Part shown: positions 60,561 through 64,000 of the stretch, one piece after another
Position numbering within the stretch: position 1 is the stretch's first letter
How the letters are laid out: each line of letters begins with the position of its first letter
Assembly (NCBI RefSeq): GCF_051020955.1
Contig: NC_135019.1
Location: forward strand, 23,317,375 to 23,381,374
DNA: 64,000 nucleotides
Origin: Megalopta genalis
Taxonomy: Eukaryota > Arthropoda > Insecta > Hymenoptera > Halictidae
Reading direction: 5' to 3'
The notes under the pieces: generated by a model
Database searches by the model: none
What the model saw: only the letters and a program-made list of their open reading frames with translations
What the model was told of the DNA's origin: nothing
Position numbers and translations under genes: made by a program

Positions 60561-61194
60561 CAGTTATTCACAAAATTGAGCGTATGTCTTTTATAACGCA
60601 AATTTTTTAAAACTGGACTAAGTGACTTGAATTTTTTTTTAAATGATGATAGAGAGACTAGTATACTAGACGGCGACTAAAACACCTTTCTATAATTTTG
60701 CTATTACTTCGATGACAAAAAGAAATAAAAACTCTTGTTTTTTTAACTCTTTCATCTGAGCCAGTAACAATTTAAAAAATGCCATTCGTAGATCTCGGTA
60801 AATTACATTTCAGGCTGAAAGTTTGATCGAAATCGGTTAACTCGGAGTCGTGTTACAGGGATTGAACGATTTAAAAAACTGCAGATTTCTTCGAGTTTTT
60901 GGTCAAAATCGTGATTAAATTGCGATTTTTTCCATCTTTAACTTGTTGTAAGTATGCACATAAGTTATCGAGATCTACGAGAGGCATTCTTCAAATTTCC
61001 GTTATAAGCTTACATAAAAAAGTTAAAAAGCGAGAGTTTTTTTTGTTATTCGAAGTAATAACAAAATTTAAAAAGAAGCATTTAAGTCGTCGTGTAGCAG
61101 ACTAGTCCCTCTATCATCTAAAAAAGTCACTTACTCAAGTTTTAAAAAAGTTATTGTGTTTTAAAAGGTGTACGCTCAATTTTGTGAGTAACCG
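60561..61194. mobile_element. ACTAGTC palindromic MITE, copy 3 (634 bp)
   Basis: Ends CAGTTATTCACAAAATTGAG and, inverted, CGGTTACTCACAAAATTGAG, flanked by TA (60559-60560, 61195-61196). The arms pair nearly along the whole length around a centre near 60880. GAGACTAGTATACTAGACGG and its partner mark both arms. Short conserved-looking open frames inside are only by-products of the repeat. Confidence 0.9.
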
Positions 61195-61196
61195 TA

Positions 61197-62185
61197 ACTC
61201 TAATACAAAAAGTGAATTTTACAAAGTGCAGAGAAGCAACTTTTATTTACAATCGCGATCATATAAATTGTTCGATTGAATGTTGAAAGGTAATAATATG
61301 ATTCCATTCTATTATGCTAGCTGATTGGCCACTTGTTAGCTAATAAGAGATGCGAAGATATCGTTGCATGTATCAAAGTATTTAAAAATCGAAGAAACAT
61401 TACAAATCTTTATAAACATATAAAATCGAAGTATCTTTTTCGATCAGAAATATAGAAAATTATATTTTCGTATTATTAAAACCGTAGGTATCATAATTTT
61501 TACAAGATTTTCCAACACGTGAATGTTTATTTAAGTTGAAAATTGATCGACTTCTTGTTAAAGAGGCATACCCGACGATTATCATAATTCGTAAATCGAT
61601 TTTTTAAAAAAACGACTTCTCGCTTCGAACGAAACGGGTTCGCTGAATAATTCATTCAATCTACAACGTGACAAATTTTCCATACTTACCAAAAATATAA
61701 TTGTATAATTCCAACAGAGGACTCCAATTACATCGAAAAAACGTTCGCATCTACAGTCCAATATCGGATGCCACGGACATTACAATTAACGTGTGCTCAA
61801 AAATAAATCCATCGCCGCGCATCAAGCACCCTCGGTTGTACATGGATGGAGCGATTGAAATAGGGGATCAAAAAGTGGAACAAATTTAAATCTCTCGTTT
61901 AATCACATCCATCTTGTTCCTCTACTACAATATCGAATTCGAATTTGTTTCGCGCATCGGGCATTCGTTTGCTTTGATTGTTACACCTGTTTGAGTGTAA
62001 TACTTTAATTCGCACCGATTTTAACGCAGTTTAGATCGATCGTGCATTAATCGATTTTAATCAGATTGTGAATTTTATATTCCTCAAATCTGTGCTTGCA
62101 ATCTGCAATCACTAATATATACGATATATCGATATTTGAAGGCTTATAAATGATTGTTTTATAGACAATAAGAAACTTTTTTTTC
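61197..62185. other. AT-rich stretch
   Basis: No gene or repeat recognised. Confidence 0.4.
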
Positions 62186-62640
62186 TACTGGATTACCTCT
62201 CGTATTGGTGTAATCTTTAACGAAAAAGCAGATAGTCTAGCAAAAGAAGCTCACCTTTCTGATGTGTCACCCAATATTCTGGTTCCACGTTCTGATTTTT
62301 TCCACAGTTCTAAAAAACAGGCCAGGACGGAGGCAGAAAGACGGATTATCGTAGAAGCTGAATTCAAGGGTACAAAATACTTTGATTGATATTATCAGCC
62401 TTCGGTTAATCTATGGTTTTCACGTAGGAATCTTCCCAGGGATTTTATCTGCTGGACAAATAGACTTCGTGCAAATCACGAGTAATTAGCCGCTTCACTC
62501 TTTAAAATTAATCTAGCTCCAGAATTAAAATGTCAATGTGAATGCCTAGTGCAGGATTTCAACTATAAAATGTGGTAGTATCCTTACCCTGAAGACAATA
62601 GGAACATCTTAGTATGTAAACTATGTAACATGGGCTTCCG
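62186..62640 (+). pseudogene. Non-LTR retrotransposon ORF2, RNase H and C-terminus
   Basis: Translation gives WITSRIGVIFNEKADSLAKE, the C-terminal part of a retrotransposon RNase H domain with the conserved N-x2-A-D (usually GNExAD). It continues to RNLPRDFICWTNRLRANHE and KCQCECLVQDFNYKMW, a C-x-C...H/Y-type finger near the ORF2 end of RNase H-bearing LINE clades (I, LOA and relatives). Three in-frame stops and the lack of upstream RT show it is dead and 5'-truncated. Different from the fragments at 4371 and 41597. Confidence 0.8.
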
Positions 62641-64000
62641 ACCACCCTACATAATGGTCTTCTTTTTTAGTAATCCATAGGTTACTCCCTTGATATGTAC
62701 ACCTAAATTTCTAAAAAATACAGTCAACATCTCTAATTAATTTGTACTCAGTACTTAGTAATTCATGTATATACAAATGATATAAATATAAAAATATATA
62801 ATTATATATTATAATATATATTACAATATGTGATTATGTATATTATAATATATAATATATAGATATTACAATATGATTGATGTATATATGTGTATATATA
62901 CATCATATAATTGCATGTTAATGTAATCGTTAAGACGAGACTATGCCAATTTATTCACTATATGTATTGTTTGTATGCACAACAATGTGGATGCTGCTAA
63001 TAACCCAGCATCGGGTTTTATAGCGTAATAAGAAAAAAAGAAAAAACTCTTCTTATTAGTAGTGCCTCTTTGTTCTCTTGTTTTTATTCCTTGCCTTGAC
63101 TTTTTATTTTCTGATCCTATCGAATTTGTTTGCAGGACTTTTTTCAAATAAATACGCGAATACTCTACAGCTGAGATAATGCGTAAAGTTATATTTTTTC
63201 AGAGTGCTTTGAATTGTATGGAACAGCCACAGAAATATGTCATACTACAGAGACACGGTTTAAAAATATTCACTAAATATAAATAATTTAATAGCACACG
63301 ACTAATTCCATACGAAGAGAAAATTTTTATTCCATTGAAAAACGCTGGTATTATGATTTATTTAAAAAAAAATAATATCCAATGGAGCATCGACATTTTT
63401 TCCCGTAATTGACAAAGAATATTGTTCGTGTTCCAAATAGCTGCGCAATTTTTCAAAGTTATTCGCTCGAACAGATAACATTCGATTCTGGACCAGCGCG
63501 CAACGTGTGGAATCATTTATTATGCCATCTTGTCCCTTAAGTACCACGATTAACATCGCGTAATACTAATACGCATGCATGACTGTATGTCACCACGGAA
63601 GATTAGTGCGTCGGAACTCACGGAATCCACATTCGGAATAGCCAACTGCGTAAACGCGTATTTAATTGCTCGCATTACTGTCGGAACGATGTTAAAACGC
63701 GTCATCGAACTGTATTGACACCGTCGCCGTTCCGCGATTAGTTTACAGGAAAATTATTTACGACACTTAATAAGCTAGTGTGAATTTCTGGTAATTCGAA
63801 ATATTCCGGATGCGAGCAAAATTAATTTCCCGCATGAGTACCTTTGGATTTCGAATAATTCTAGCACAAGGAAGTTAATATGCATTACTATTACCACGTT
63901 GCAGATTTCTACGCGATTATTGCAAATACAAATTAGAAAATTACCAGAAAGAATTTGTATTCTACTTGTTTATATTACTGTTTTTAATTTTCTTATTCTG
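62641..64000. other. AT-rich tail of the window
   Basis: 62760-62910 is a decayed TATAATATATTACAATAT-type low-complexity block. The rest, including a slightly GC-richer part at 63550-63760, shows no recognisable gene. Confidence 0.35.

Noticed and set aside
59598..61105. Two similar short proteins (69 and 68 codons) that look conserved
   Set aside because: They lie in arms of two copies of the same palindromic MITE; the similarity is DNA repeat similarity.
1..64000. LTR retrotransposons, telomeric TTAGG repeats, rRNA genes
   Set aside because: Looked for while reading; no long direct terminal repeats, TTAGG arrays or rRNA-like segments were seen.

Overview
The window looks like non-coding, repeat-rich nuclear DNA from an insect. 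The reasons are its AT-rich background with abundant CpG and islands of higher GC, a mariner remnant, a Tc1-like remnant and non-LTR retrotransposon remnants, and many short inverted-repeat elements flanked by TA or TTAA. Hymenoptera is my best guess, but this is inference from general character; no host gene that would settle it was recognised. No bacterial gene organisation is present and no tRNA or rRNA was recognised. Nearly all of the open frames are short, overlap on both strands and lie in GC-rich islands or inside repeats.

Layout. 0.6-1.4 kb: an internally deleted Tc1-like transposon. 4.4-4.7 kb: a decayed reverse-transcriptase fragment. 6.7-8.9 kb: TTAA-flanked (piggyBac-type) elements, a 32-bp minisatellite and a 30-bp AT-rich repeat array. 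10-16 kb: a palindrome, an element with hAT-like ends, a CAGGGTGTCCC MITE, a second 30-bp array in the opposite orientation, and two hairpin MITEs. 18.8-19.2 kb: a 57-bp minisatellite. 20.3-20.9 kb: a foldback element. 22.3-22.8 kb: an internally deleted mariner. 24-27 kb: a possible coding exon on the minus strand, a large palindromic MITE, and copies of a dispersed MITE here called family W. 30-41 kb: more W copies, two copies of a MITE with TAGTCCTC ends, TTAA MITEs, and a 158-bp tandem array that grew out of one end of a W element. 41.6 kb: a retrotransposon C-terminal fragment. 44-48 kb: an element with hAT-like ends, a 1.4-kb palindrome carrying a nested MITE, and a 0.65-kb foldback element. 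50-52 kb: element fragments and an unidentified 140-codon open frame followed by polyadenylation-like signals. 55 kb: a 25-bp array. 58.5-61.2 kb: a W copy, a foldback element with a nested MITE, and a related palindromic MITE. 62.2-62.6 kb: the 3' end of another retrotransposon ORF2 (RNase H region).

How it works together. The window is a record of transposition. Two DNA transposons (Tc1-like and mariner) are caught as short deletion derivatives that keep both ends and only the 3' part of the transposase. Around them are several non-autonomous families, some nested in others or inserted into satellite arrays. The relative order of some insertions can be read: a TTAA MITE and a TA MITE each entered a 30-bp array, and MITEs entered the 45-kb and 59-kb foldback elements. 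The strongest candidate for something undescribed is the W family together with the tandem array derived from it. The ACTAGTC palindromic family, whose members share a body but have different tips, comes next. All element ends were read by eye; names of superfamilies rest on termini and target-site duplications, and no database comparison was possible.
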